From an uncultured Eubacteriales bacterium (GTDB lineage Bacteria > Bacillota > Clostridia > Oscillospirales > Acutalibacteraceae), in the NCBI GenBank assembly GCA_934552855.1, contig CAKTEU010000007.1, forward strand, positions 1-64,000: DNA of 64,000 nucleotides, in the 5' to 3' direction. The notes under the pieces are model-generated. The model saw only the letters and a program-made list of their open reading frames with translations. It did not search any database and was not told the origin of the DNA. The translations under genes were made by a program, and so were the position numbers. Below, one piece after another: positions 51,525 to 61,276 of this stretch (its first letter is position 1; each line of letters opens with the position of its first letter).

Positions 51525-51782
51525 ATGAAAAAGAAGATCAATTGGAAAGTGCGTTTTAAAAATCCGATGTTTTGGCTGACTGCAATTCCTGCGGTCACGG
51601 CGTTTGTATATTCGGTTCTCGGCCTTTTCGGCGTTGTTCCCCGTTTTGGCGAAGATGCGGTTGTAAACATCGGTTCGGCTGCGGTTGCGGCACTTACAAC
51701 GCTCGGCGTTTTGATTGACCCAACATCAAAGGGCGTTTGTGACAGCTGCAGCGTTCTTGAAGCCGAAGAACCGAAAGAATAA
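51525..51782 (+). CDS. Phage holin-like protein, phi LC3 type
   Basis: The 85-residue protein begins with the family pattern INWKVRFKNPMFWLTAIPAV, has two hydrophobic helices, and then VLIDPTSKGVCDS, all typical of phi LC3-family holins. In phage these make holes in the membrane for endolysin release. GAAAGGAGG precedes the ATG. No endolysin, tail or terminase genes flank it, so it is either a phage leftover or a domesticated gene. A small Cys-containing gene follows 29 bases later. Confidence 0.8.
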   Translation: MKKKINWKVRFKNPMFWLTAIPAVTAFVYSVLGLFGVVPRFGEDAVVNIGSAAVAALTTLGVLIDPTSKGVCDSCSVLEAEEPKE

Positions 51783-51811
51783 AGATAATGTAACAAAAAG
51801 GAAATGATAAA

Positions 51812-52009
51812 ATGAATTTAACACCGTATAATGACAGATATTGTCCGCTTTTTGAAGGGGAAATAGACGGTGAGCTGTGCTATGAAATCGTTCTTTGCAT
51901 GCAGGGCTTTTTTAAATTATCCTCTGTTCCCGAACTTTCAAAAATTCAAATTTCAACAAAAGAGGCAAGAAGGATTTGCCGAAATTGTGAGTTTGCGGAC
52001 ATGAATTGA
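51812..52009 (+). CDS. 65-residue cysteine-containing protein
   Basis: The product contains YCPLFEGEIDGELCYEIVLC and ends with ICRNCEFADMN; five Cys in all, spaced as if to bind a metal, for instance CPL, LCYEI, LC and CRNC. AAAGGAAATGAT precedes the ATG. It follows the holin-like gene closely, so they may be co-transcribed. I recall similar short Cys-rich proteins in Ruminococcaceae but cannot name a family. Function unknown. Confidence 0.6.
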   Translation: MNLTPYNDRYCPLFEGEIDGELCYEIVLCMQGFFKLSSVPELSKIQISTKEARRICRNCEFADMN

Positions 52010-52022
52010 ACGCAAAAAACGC

Positions 52023-52060
52023 AAAAAAAGAAAAAGCCTTGAAAACCCGGTGTTTTCAAG
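52023..52060 (-). terminator. Terminator of the tRNA-Val transcript
   Basis: On the minus strand CTTGAAAAC pairs with GTTTTCAAG around ACCGG, then TTTTTCTTTTTTT. Confidence 0.85.
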
Positions 52061-52069
52061 ACTTTTCAC

Positions 52070-52146
52070 TGGTGAGGACAAGTGGACTTGAACCACCGAC
52101 CCCTTGCATGTCAAGCAAGTACTCTAACCAACTGAGCTATGCCCTC
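52070..52146 (-). tRNA. tRNA-Val (anticodon GAC)
   Basis: The 77-base RNA folds as a cloverleaf. The acceptor pairs GAGGGCA with TGTCCTC (one G-U). The D arm is GCTCAGTTGGTTAGAGT, the anticodon stem is CTTGC/GCAAG with loop TTGACAT (anticodon GAC), and the T arm GGTGG-TTCAAGT-CCACT carries TTCAAGT. The 3' CCA is encoded. It is read alone from its own promoter at 52238 and ends at the terminator at 52023. Confidence 0.95.
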
Positions 52147-52177
52147 ATAAAACCGTTGTGTCACAAGGTCTACACGT

Positions 52178-52220
52178 CCGGTCTACTTGTCTGTATGCAC
52201 CCCGGACTACTTGCCTGTGT
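52178..52220. repeat. 24-base tandem repeat in the pre-tRNA leader
   Basis: CCGGTCTACTTGTCTGTAT and CCGGACTACTTGCCTGTGT are 24 bases apart, differing at four positions, within the stretch transcribed ahead of tRNA-Val. A shorter partial copy (GGTCTAC) lies just next to it. No role is known. Confidence 0.5.
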
Positions 52221-52237
52221 ATCTAACAACAGTCAGT

Positions 52238-52266
52238 ATAATACACTACTTTTTTTGACTTGTCAA
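52238..52266 (-). promoter_or_regulatory. Promoter of tRNA-Val
   Basis: Minus-strand TTGACA (52261-52266) and TATTAT (52238-52243) with 17-base spacing. Confidence 0.75.
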
Positions 52267-52434
52267 GCCTTAAAATAAAAATATGAGAAGAAAAAGCCGG
52301 CTTTGTTTTGTGAATTAAATCAATTGCCAAACTGCATTGTCAAAAATCCGGCGGCTCAATGCCGCCTTCTCTTTGCTTATAAAGTCATAAAGAGTTTAAC
52401 ATTATCTGCAAATAACCGACATCTTCGGTCAGCT

Positions 52435-52599
52435 TTATAACCCTTCCTCGTTTACAATTTCAAATTCACTTATCGGATATAAATAATCCTCACCGGATTC
52501 ATCAATAACCCTATAGCAATCGTATTCCTGTCCTAAACATTCATATACGTTGCCCACAGTTAAATCCGTACAATCAAAAGCAATATATCTTACTTTCAT
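52435..52599 (-). CDS. 54-residue small protein of unknown function
   Basis: The product starts MKVRYIAFDCTDLTVGNVYE and has a run of short strands (YDCYRVIDESGEDYLYPIS), reminiscent of small SH3-like beta-barrels. GGGAGG lies 8 bases before the ATG at 52599; a longer frame without ribosome site extends to 52683. It has no signal or membrane segment. It lies between the tRNA region and the micro-gene at 52936. Function unknown. Bases 52600-52841 upstream hold no other gene. Confidence 0.6.
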   Translation of the reverse strand: MKVRYIAFDCTDLTVGNVYECLGQEYDCYRVIDESGEDYLYPISEFEIVNEEGL

Positions 52600-52841
52600 T
52601 TCAAACGCCTCCCGAACTTTTACGGTTTCAATCACCTTATAGGTGCTTTTGACGATAATTATATTTTTTTCTCGGAAAGTCAATTGCTTATCTTTTTAGT
52701 TATAAGTCTTTATTGTCTGTCAAGAGCTATAATAATAAAAACAGTCGTCTGTTTTTTGAAAAGTTTCACCTTTGGCAAAAAAAATTAAACGGGCAGGGGA
52801 CTTAAAAAGCAGAATCAATCCCAAAAAAGGTGATTAATATT

Positions 52842-52900
52842 GAAAAACAAAAGCCGCAAATCACCGTTTGCTTTTTGGCTTAAGGCGAATTACGGCTTTT
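52842..52900 (-). terminator. Terminator of micro-gene 3
   Basis: AAAAGCCGTAA pairs with TTGCGGCTTTT (minus strand, one mismatch) around a large loop, then GTTTTTC. Confidence 0.55.
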
Positions 52901-52935
52901 AAAGCTTGTTTTGATCGGCTATACGGATTGATGTA

Positions 52936-53082
52936 TTAGAAATACTTTACAAAATATCCGAGACCGATGATCGGAAGGATGGTTTTGATGATGCCCTTGA
53001 GCATTGTGAGGAAAGAATCAAAAATGTTTTTGAATTCGCTGTTTTCTTCTGCCGGAGCGGTGGTGTTAACTTCGTTATTCAT
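52936..53082 (-). CDS. 48-residue helical micro-protein, family member 3
   Basis: GGAGGT lies 8 bases before the ATG. The product starts with a polar stretch (MNNEVNTTAPAEENSEF) and then forms a hydrophobic helix (IFDSFLTMLKGIIKTILPII) ending GLGYFVKYF. It is more hydrophobic than the other three members and could insert in the membrane. It has its own consensus promoter at 53144-53173 and a terminator downstream, like the genes at 23134, 25209 and 58339. Function unknown. Confidence 0.65.
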   Translation of the reverse strand: MNNEVNTTAPAEENSEFKNIFDSFLTMLKGIIKTILPIIGLGYFVKYF

Positions 53083-53143
53083 GAAAAATTACCTCCATAA
53101 ATTCAGTCTTCGGCGTTTTGTCGAAAGACCTATCTTTTGGGTA

Positions 53144-53173
53144 ATTTTAACATACAATTCAGCATATTGTCAA
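53144..53173 (-). promoter_or_regulatory. Promoter of micro-gene 3
   Basis: Minus-strand TTGACA (53168-53173) and TAAAAT (53144-53149), 18 bases apart; the -35 overlaps the stop of the PBP gene. Confidence 0.65.
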
Positions 53174-54753
53174 CCGAGACGGACAATATTCTCGCAAATT
53201 TCTTTGAAAACCGGCGCACAATCAACGCTTCCGCCTTCACCGTCCTCGTTCAAAACAACAACAATATAATGCGGATTGGCCGAGGGAAAAAAGCCGGAAA
53301 ACCATGTTCGGCAAATCTCTCTTTTTCCGTCATAAATTCCGCTTTGAGCCGTTCCCGTTTTTCCGGCGAGCGAAACAAGGCGGCTTTTTGCACTTTTTGC
53401 GTTCCCTTTTTCAACAACCGAGGAAAGAAGCTTTCCGAGCATTTTAACCGTGCTTTTTGAAAGTACCTCTTTTTTTGCTTCTGCAGGCTCTTTTTTAACA
53501 AGCTTTTCTTCGTTTTCAAAGCCGAAAATTACCGTTGGCTTAACGTAATATCCGGTTGCAAGCGCATGATAAACACCGGCCATTTGCAGCGGAGAAATGA
53601 GGAGTTTGCCTTGTCCGAAGGAAAAATTTGCCCGTTCTCCCGAAAAAAGCAGTGAGCTTTCGCCCGGAAGGCAGCCTTTTTCGCCGGTTACGCCTTCGGC
53701 AATTTTTGTTTCATGAGAAAGGCCAAGCGAGCGGCAAAACATCAAAAGTCCGTCCGTGTCAAGCTTTTCAATCAGTTTTATGAAGTAAATATTGCAGGAG
53801 TTTTGAAGTGCTTTTGCCATTGTCTCTTTGCCGTGCGCCTTGCTGTGATAGCAGGAAAAAACCGTATCGCCGACTGCTATGCTTCCCGGACAGTCAAACT
53901 CCGTTTTTTCGCTCACGCCGCATTCAAGCGCATAGGCGGCAACAACGCTTTTGAAAACCGAACCCACGCTGTATGCCGGCAAGGCTTTGTTTGAAAGGGG
54001 AGAATTTTCCTTTTCAAGCTCATCGGCAATATTGTTCCTGTCATATTTCGGAACGCTTGCAAGGGCAAGAATTTCACCGTTTTGAACGTGCATTACGATT
54101 GCGCAGCCGCTTTTGATGCTGCTTTTTTCAAGGGCGTTTTCCGTGATTTTCTGAATTTTGCGATCGATTGTCAAAACCACACCGGCGTTTGAATTGTAAT
54201 TTTCGTCATTTATGGTTTTTTTAAGTCCTTGAAGAACGCTTCCGGTTGCGTCAACAAAAAAGCTGACGGAAAGTTTTCCGCCGTTTTTTTTCAAAAAACC
54301 GTTGTATCCCCGTTCAATTCCGGAAGCACCGTTTTTGCTTTTTTCGTTCACATAACCCACAAGGTGACAGGCGAGGGCAGAGGAGGGATATCTTATCGGA
54401 ACATGAAAGGTTTTGATATCATCGCTGTTTATATCTTCGTCAATTTCGCCGATATACGGCCGCTTGGCTTTGATAATCTCTTCGGCTCTTTCTTCGCCCA
54501 AAAGGCGGGAAAGGACAGCTTTTGATTTCACCGAAGGCGTGAATGCGGCAATAAGCTTTTCTTCGCAGTCAACAAGCGGTTTAAAGCTGCGGTCATATAT
54601 TTTTCCCCTTGTTGAACCGATTTCAATTGTTTTTTTGTTTGTTTCGTTCGCCGTCGAGGAATACTCTTTTGCCGTTATATCAATAATTCTGACTGTGAGC
54701 AAAAGAAGACAGAGCGAAACAATCAAATAAAGCAGAACAGAACGTTTTTTCAT
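53170..54753 (-). CDS. Class B penicillin-binding protein (PBP2/SpoVD type)
   Basis: The 527-residue protein has a short cytosolic start, one membrane helix (about 5-25), a dimerisation region with IGSTRGKIYDRSFKPLVD, and a transpeptidase domain. The active Ser265 lies in SVFK (265-268), SCN is at 319-321, and KTGTAQSG starts at 465. It cross-links peptidoglycan peptides and is a beta-lactam target. The ATG at 54753 follows GGGAGGAAAAAA. It stands alone; no mraY-mur cluster is next to it, which differs from the usual dcw SpoVD or PbpB. Confidence 0.92.
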   Translation of the reverse strand: MKKRSVLLYLIVSLCLLLLTVRIIDITAKEYSSTANETNKKTIEIGSTRGKIYDRSFKPLVDCEEKLIAAFTPSVKSKAVLSRLLGEERAEEIIKAKRPYIGEIDEDINSDDIKTFHVPIRYPSSALACHLVGYVNEKSKNGASGIERGYNGFLKKNGGKLSVSFFVDATGSVLQGLKKTINDENYNSNAGVVLTIDRKIQKITENALEKSSIKSGCAIVMHVQNGEILALASVPKYDRNNIADELEKENSPLSNKALPAYSVGSVFKSVVAAYALECGVSEKTEFDCPGSIAVGDTVFSCYHSKAHGKETMAKALQNSCNIYFIKLIEKLDTDGLLMFCRSLGLSHETKIAEGVTGEKGCLPGESSLLFSGERANFSFGQGKLLISPLQMAGVYHALATGYYVKPTVIFGFENEEKLVKKEPAEAKKEVLSKSTVKMLGKLLSSVVEKGNAKSAKSRLVSLAGKTGTAQSGIYDGKREICRTWFSGFFPSANPHYIVVVLNEDGEGGSVDCAPVFKEICENIVRLG

Positions 54754-54958
54754 TTTTTTCCTCCCGAAAAACCGACAGCTGACGAAGATGCTTTCACGGT
54801 TATTATTCATAATATTTTTCGGGTTATCCGAAGAGGAAAAAATTGCATTTTGAGTGTCAAAACAGCACTGCGTTAAACCGAACAAATTCATATAAAATCA
54901 AAGGGAATGTTCGGCTCGGACGCGGAGCAAAGAGTAAAAATAATTTCTGTTCGGATTT

Positions 54959-55020
54959 AAAAAAGCTATAATTCACGGCACACCTTCTTTTTGACGGTAT
55001 CCGTAAATTATAGCTTTTTT
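54959..55020. repeat. Hairpin repeat, copy 3 (AAAGCTATAAT family), groEL terminator
   Basis: AAAAAAGCTATAATTCACGG pairs with CCGTAAATTATAGCTTTTTT; its interior (ACACCTTCTTT) is nearly the same as in copy 1 at 7127. On the minus strand it follows the groEL stop by 25 bases and ends in T, so it closes the groESL transcript. Bases 54754-54958 hold nothing else recognisable. Confidence 0.75.
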
Positions 55021-55044
55021 TATTTTTGATATCTAAAACTCAAA

Positions 55045-56990
<1,946 letters not shown>

Positions 56991-57023
56991 ATATTTATCC
57001 TCCATTCGCTTAATTGCTAATTA

Positions 57024-57050
57024 TTAGCACTCTTTATCTTTGAGTGCTAA
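57024..57050 (-). promoter_or_regulatory. CIRCE operator of groESL
   Basis: TTAGCACTC-N9-GAGTGCTAA matches the CIRCE consensus at all 18 positions. A likely minus-strand promoter (TTGATT with TACAAT, 16 bases apart) lies just upstream, so HrcA bound here blocks early transcription. Confidence 0.93.
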
Positions 57051-57240
57051 TTTATATTGTAGTCATTTTTTTTGAAAAATCAAGTGTTTTTTGAAAATTA
57101 TAGAAAAAATTTTTTTCGGTTGCTTTTATGATTATTCAAAAGAAAATAAAATTATGCGGGCGTGTTTTGAAAAAAGTCAGGCGTGTTCTTTCTTTTTCCC
57201 CCAGACCCCCTTTTTATACACACTCTCTTATTTATTCTTA

Positions 57241-57295
57241 CTCTATATCTACATCTTCTTCTATATCTTCTTCTGTTGCGTTACATTGCGTTACA
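57241..57295. repeat. Pyrimidine-rich low-complexity tract followed by a 10-base tandem repeat
   Basis: CTCTATATCTACATCTTCTT continues as CTATATCTTCTTCTG, then TTGCGTTACA occurs twice in direct contact (57276-57295). The whole gap 57051-57452 has no gene. Similar tracts sit near replication or mobilisation genes on gut clostridial elements as far as I recall, so this may be a leftover. Its role here is unknown. Confidence 0.4.
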
Positions 57296-57452
57296 TAAAA
57301 TTTATGCGGCAAAAAAAGGAAAAATTGACGGGCGGAACAGATTCAGTCAATACGAAAATCATCTGAAAGATAATAATGAGCGGCTGCCTTGAACAATTTC
57401 AAAACAGCCGCATTCAAAGTTTGTTGTTAAATTACATACTCTAAAACTTAAA

Positions 57453-58079
57453 TCAAAGACCTTTGCTCAGCGCATCGCTCTTTACAACACGAAGCGATGA
57501 ACCGTCCTGCTTATAAACCCGTTCGGCCGGAACGTCAACCATTGAAATGCCTCGTTTTCCGCCGTGGAGTTTTATTGAGGTTCGAAGGCATGAGGGGGTT
57601 GAACCGGAAACAAGATGAATTCTTGAAATGCCGTTCCAAACATTAGCCGCAAAATATGCGCAGTTTTTGACCGGAGTCCATTTCCCGGCATAGGAATTGA
57701 TTTTGTTTGAAATTCCGGAAAGTTCGCTTTCGGTAACGGTTTCGCTGAGTGAATACCGCTGACTTGCGCCGAACTTGTTTACGCAGTAGTTTTCAACGTT
57801 GTAATAGATTCCTCTGCCTTCTTTGCGTGTATATCTGAAAGTTCCGACGGAAACCGCTTCGCCCGGTTCAAGCAGGTATACACCGACGGTGAGCATTTTA
57901 TCCGAAAGGTTTTCGATATAAAGCCAGGAATGACCGGTTGAAAACGCATTTTTAAGATAAGACACGACTGATACCCTTGCAACGATTTCGTCGCCCGAAG
58001 CGAAAGAGGGGAGCGCAAGCGGAACGAGCATGAGCACCGCAAGAAGCAGGCAGAGGATACGTTTTGTTGCTTTTTTCAT
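57453..58079 (-). CDS. Secreted protein with papain-like (permuted NlpC/P60-type) fold
   Basis: The 208-residue protein has a signal peptide (ILCLLLAVLMLVPLALPSFA) and a domain with His early (STGHSWLYIENLSDK) and Cys late (KNCAYFAANVWNGIS). That order is reversed relative to NlpC/P60 and matches permuted families such as LRAT/DUF4105-type proteins. It may hydrolyse amide or ester bonds outside the cell, for example in wall or lipid substrates; this is inference. AAGGAG lies 10 bases ahead of the ATG. It stands alone. Bases 58080-58288 upstream show no other gene. Confidence 0.68.
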   Translation of the reverse strand: MKKATKRILCLLLAVLMLVPLALPSFASGDEIVARVSVVSYLKNAFSTGHSWLYIENLSDKMLTVGVYLLEPGEAVSVGTFRYTRKEGRGIYYNVENYCVNKFGASQRYSLSETVTESELSGISNKINSYAGKWTPVKNCAYFAANVWNGISRIHLVSGSTPSCLRTSIKLHGGKRGISMVDVPAERVYKQDGSSLRVVKSDALSKGL

Positions 58080-58288
58080 TTTTCTTCATTACTCCTTTTC
58101 AATTGCCCTTGGGGATAATTTTATTTTGCAACTATATGATATACCTCAATTCTGCATTTGAATTTATAAAAAGAAATTTTGGTAAAATAATTTAAAATGC
58201 AGGAAAATACTGTGACCGATACGCGGCGGTATTTTTGGGCTTAGAAGTAAAGGATACTTTTGTGCGGATACCTGACAAAAACAAGAAA

Positions 58289-58322
58289 CAGCCGGAAAGA
58301 CCGATATGATCTTTCCGGCTGT
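58289..58322 (-). terminator. Terminator of micro-gene 4
   Basis: CAGCCGGAAAGA pairs with TCTTTCCGGCTG around CCGATATGA; on the minus strand TTTCTTGTTTTTG follows. Confidence 0.85.
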
Positions 58323-58338
58323 TGAGTTTTGAAAAAAA

Positions 58339-58440
58339 TCAGTCTTCCTTCTTGAACTTATTAATGAAGTCCTTGATGAGGTTAATGTAGTTTTCTATGA
58401 AGTTAAGGATGTCATCAACGATCTTTCTTACCTGATCCAT
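58339..58440 (-). CDS. 33-residue amphipathic micro-protein, family member 4
   Basis: GGGAGGTGA lies 8 bases before the ATG. The product starts MDQVRKIVDDILNFIENYIN and runs as one amphipathic helix to its charged end (KFKKED), with hydrophobic residues at 4, 7, 8, 11, 12, 14, 15, 18, 19, 21, 22, 25, 26 and 29. It is the same length and pattern as the product of 25209-25310, though the residues differ. It has its own promoter (58476-58504) and terminator. No annotation can be given beyond membership of this set. Confidence 0.7.
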   Translation of the reverse strand: MDQVRKIVDDILNFIENYINLIKDFINKFKKED

Positions 58441-58475
58441 TACAAATTCACCTCCCGATTAAAATCTTTAAAAAT

Positions 58476-58504
58476 ACTTTAATACTTTTGAAAGGAATAG
58501 TCAA
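58476..58504 (-). promoter_or_regulatory. Promoter of micro-gene 4
   Basis: Minus-strand TTGACT (58499-58504) and TAAAGT (58476-58481), 17 bases apart. Confidence 0.65.
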
Positions 58505-58584
58505 TATTTTGTTAGAAATTTGGTGAATTTTTATAAAGATTAATTTTATATTCATAATATCTGAGTCCATATGGCAAAAAGGCT

Positions 58585-59538
58585 TTATTTGTCGATTTTG
58601 TGCCCGCCGAAAAACGAAACAAGCTTTTTTGAAAGCTTTGTAACCCGAATCGAAAAAGGAAAAACCGCCGCAGTGCAAAGAACGTTGAACAAAACATGAA
58701 CCGCCGAAACAAAGCCTTCTCCGCTTTTAAAAACCTCAAACGGTTTTGAAAGCGGAAAAAGAAGCGAAAGAAAAAGCACGCCCGCAGTTCCGAACAAATT
58801 GAAAAGAAGGTGAAAAACCGCCGCTGCCTTTGCCTTTTCTTCCGCTTTGATTGAGGAAAGGAGAGTCGGAACCGTTGCGCCGATGTTTTGGCCGCAAATT
58901 ATAAAAACTGCATTTTCCCTTTTGATTGCACCGACCGAAACAAGCGACTGCAAAACGCCGACCGTTGCCGAAGAGCTTTGTGCAATTGCGGTTGAAACAA
59001 AGCCGCAAAGAACGCCCGAAAGCTTTGAAGAAAACCGAAGAAAAAAAGACGAAAGAAAACCGTTTTTGTCAAGTTCCTGTGCACTGTCTTTCATTGTGCT
59101 TATTCCGACAAAAAGAAGCCCGAGAGCGCAAAGAAAAACCGCTGCGTTTTTAAGCTTTTCATTCTTTGAAACAAGCGCAAGAAATGCGCCGAAAACAATC
59201 AGAAACGGGGCGGCAAAGGAAAAATTCAGCGCAGCAAGAACGCCAGTGACGGTTGTTCCGATGTTTGAGCCCATAATGATTCCGACGCAGGAAGAAAGGC
59301 TCAGCTTTCCGCAATCGGCAAGCGAAACCGCAGTTACTGTGACCGCCGCCGAAGACTGAACAATCCCCGTGAGTCCCGCACCGCAAAGAACGCCCGAAAA
59401 CCGGTTTTTTGAAAGCTTTTGAATAAGCCTTTCGCCCTTTTTTTCAAAAAGGTTTTTCATGCTTTCGCTCATTTGAACAACCGAAAAAAGAAAAATCCCG
59501 ACTCCGCAAAAAAGCCCGGCAACCGCCCTTAAATCCAT
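58585..59538 (-). CDS. Na+/phosphate cotransporter family protein (NptA/PhoU-less type)
   Basis: The 317-residue protein has about eight hydrophobic segments and the two inverted repeats of the Na/Pi family: QSSAAVTVTAV with GSNIGTTVTGV, then QSSSATVGVLQ with GQNIGATVPTLL. It takes up phosphate with sodium. Many bacterial homologues carry a C-terminal PhoU domain; this one ends soon after the last helix. The ATG at 59538 follows GGGAGGAAAAA. It stands alone. Confidence 0.87.
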   Translation of the reverse strand: MDLRAVAGLFCGVGIFLFSVVQMSESMKNLFEKKGERLIQKLSKNRFSGVLCGAGLTGIVQSSAAVTVTAVSLADCGKLSLSSCVGIIMGSNIGTTVTGVLAALNFSFAAPFLIVFGAFLALVSKNEKLKNAAVFLCALGLLFVGISTMKDSAQELDKNGFLSSFFLRFSSKLSGVLCGFVSTAIAQSSSATVGVLQSLVSVGAIKRENAVFIICGQNIGATVPTLLSSIKAEEKAKAAAVFHLLFNLFGTAGVLFLSLLFPLSKPFEVFKSGEGFVSAVHVLFNVLCTAAVFPFSIRVTKLSKKLVSFFGGHKIDK

Positions 59539-59737
59539 TGCCTTTTTCCTCCCTTTCAAATAATATAAATTATATTGCGCAGAAGGCCGAGGTTATGATG
59601 AATTTATTGAGAAAGCAAAAGCGTTTTTTAATTCAAATCCACTTGACCGAAAGCGTAATTTATCATATAATTATCATGGTTAGGGTTGTGAGTTAAACCT
59701 AACACGGCTTTTTGCCGAAAGAACAGGGGGACAAATT

Positions 59738-61210
59738 ATGTCAGTTAATATAATTCCTATGCCGAATAAGCTTTTTGAATACGGCGGCGAAAAACGTTTT
59801 CGTGAAAAAGATTTTGTTTTTGAAAAAAAAGAAGGCCTTGAAGAGGAAGGCTATGAACTCTTGATTAACGAAGACGGCGTTTTTGTTTCGTATTCAACCG
59901 AAAAAGGACGCTTTTACGCCGAAAAAACCCTTGCTCAGCTTGAAACCGAAAACGGTTGCTATCCGTTTTTGCGCATTGCGGATTCGCCCCGCTTTTCATA
60001 TCGGGCTTTCATGATTGACAGCGCAAGACATATGCAGACGATTGACGAAATCAAAAAATATATCGAAGCCGCCGCACTTTACAAATTCAATGTTTTTCAT
60101 TGGCATCTTACCGATGACCAGGGCTGGAGAATTGAAATTGATAAGTATCCGGAACTTACAAAAGTCGGTGCATTCAGAAAAGGTCACGGCTTTACAAGCA
60201 AAAACAAGGCTGTTTACGGCGGATATTACACAAAGGAACAAATCAAAGACGTTGTTGAGTTTTGCCGTGAACGCCATATTGACGTTATTCCGGAAATTGA
60301 TATGCCGGGCCACATGATTGCCGCAATTGCATCATATCCCGAATTTTCATGCGAGGGCAAAAAAATCGATGTTGAGCTTAACGCCGGAGTACATAAAACC
60401 ATTCTTTGCGCCGGAAACGAGGATGTTTTCAAATTCTGCTTTGACGTGATTGACGAAGTTTGCGAACTTTTTCCGTATAAGTACTTCCATATCGGCGGAG
60501 ACGAAGCACCTAAAAACCGCTGGGATAACTGCCCGAAATGCAAAGAACGCATTCGTGAAGAAGGGCTCAAAAACAGCGAAGAACTTCAGGGATATTTTGT
60601 TAACCGCATCATAAAGCACCTTGAAGAAAAAGGAAAAACTCCTGTTGTTTGGAACGAGAGCCTCAAAAGCGGAATGCTTCAAAAGGGTGCGCTTGTTGCC
60701 GATTGGATGGATAAGGAAAACCTTTCGGAGGATTGGGCAAACAACGGCGGAAAGATAATTATTGAAGACTTTTTCCATTATTATCTTGATTATAACTACG
60801 GCATTACGCCGCTTAGAAAAACATATTCATATAATCCGATGCTTGAAAAGCTTGACATTGAGGGAAGAAAAAACGTTGCCGGCGTTGAAACCCCGATTTG
60901 GACAGAGTTTGTTGAAGATTTTGAAAGAATGTGCTGGCTTTGCTTTCCGAGAATGATGGCTGTTGCCGAGGCGGGCTGGACCAACTGGGGAAGAAGAAAT
61001 TATCGTGATTTTGTTAAAAGAGCCGAAGCAAACCGTCCGCTTCTTCTTTCAATGGGAATCAACATGGCACCGAAAAAAGACTGGGATCCGCTTCCGCTCG
61101 GCAGAGTCAAAGGTCAGCTTTCGCACTACGGAAAATTCCTCACAAAAGAAAACATTTCAAACTTTATCAAAGAAAAAAGAGAAGCCAAAGCCGAAAAAAA
61201 GGGTGAATAA
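59738..61210 (+). CDS. GH20 beta-N-acetylhexosaminidase
   Basis: The 490-residue protein has a short N-terminal GH20b-like domain (about 1-90) and a catalytic barrel with FHWHLTDDQGWRIEID and the catalytic pair Asp-Glu in HIGGDEAPKNRWDNC (near residue 255), plus VVWNESL and WTEF. It removes terminal GlcNAc or GalNAc from glycans by substrate-assisted catalysis. There is no signal peptide, so it acts in the cytoplasm on imported oligosaccharides (mucin, chitin or wall fragments). AGGGGG precedes the ATG. Confidence 0.93.
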   Translation: MSVNIIPMPNKLFEYGGEKRFREKDFVFEKKEGLEEEGYELLINEDGVFVSYSTEKGRFYAEKTLAQLETENGCYPFLRIADSPRFSYRAFMIDSARHMQTIDEIKKYIEAAALYKFNVFHWHLTDDQGWRIEIDKYPELTKVGAFRKGHGFTSKNKAVYGGYYTKEQIKDVVEFCRERHIDVIPEIDMPGHMIAAIASYPEFSCEGKKIDVELNAGVHKTILCAGNEDVFKFCFDVIDEVCELFPYKYFHIGGDEAPKNRWDNCPKCKERIREEGLKNSEELQGYFVNRIIKHLEEKGKTPVVWNESLKSGMLQKGALVADWMDKENLSEDWANNGGKIIIEDFFHYYLDYNYGITPLRKTYSYNPMLEKLDIEGRKNVAGVETPIWTEFVEDFERMCWLCFPRMMAVAEAGWTNWGRRNYRDFVKRAEANRPLLLSMGINMAPKKDWDPLPLGRVKGQLSHYGKFLTKENISNFIKEKREAKAEKKGE

Positions 61211-61276
61211 TTTTACCTTCCGTTTAACTTGACTTTAGCTTCATCGTGATAATAGTAGTCAAAGGAGGATGAAATT

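Noticed and set aside
52840..52902. 20-residue frame starting at a TTG after AAAGGTGATTAAT
   Set aside because: It coincides with the hairpin that terminates micro-gene 3 and has no conserved-looking pattern.
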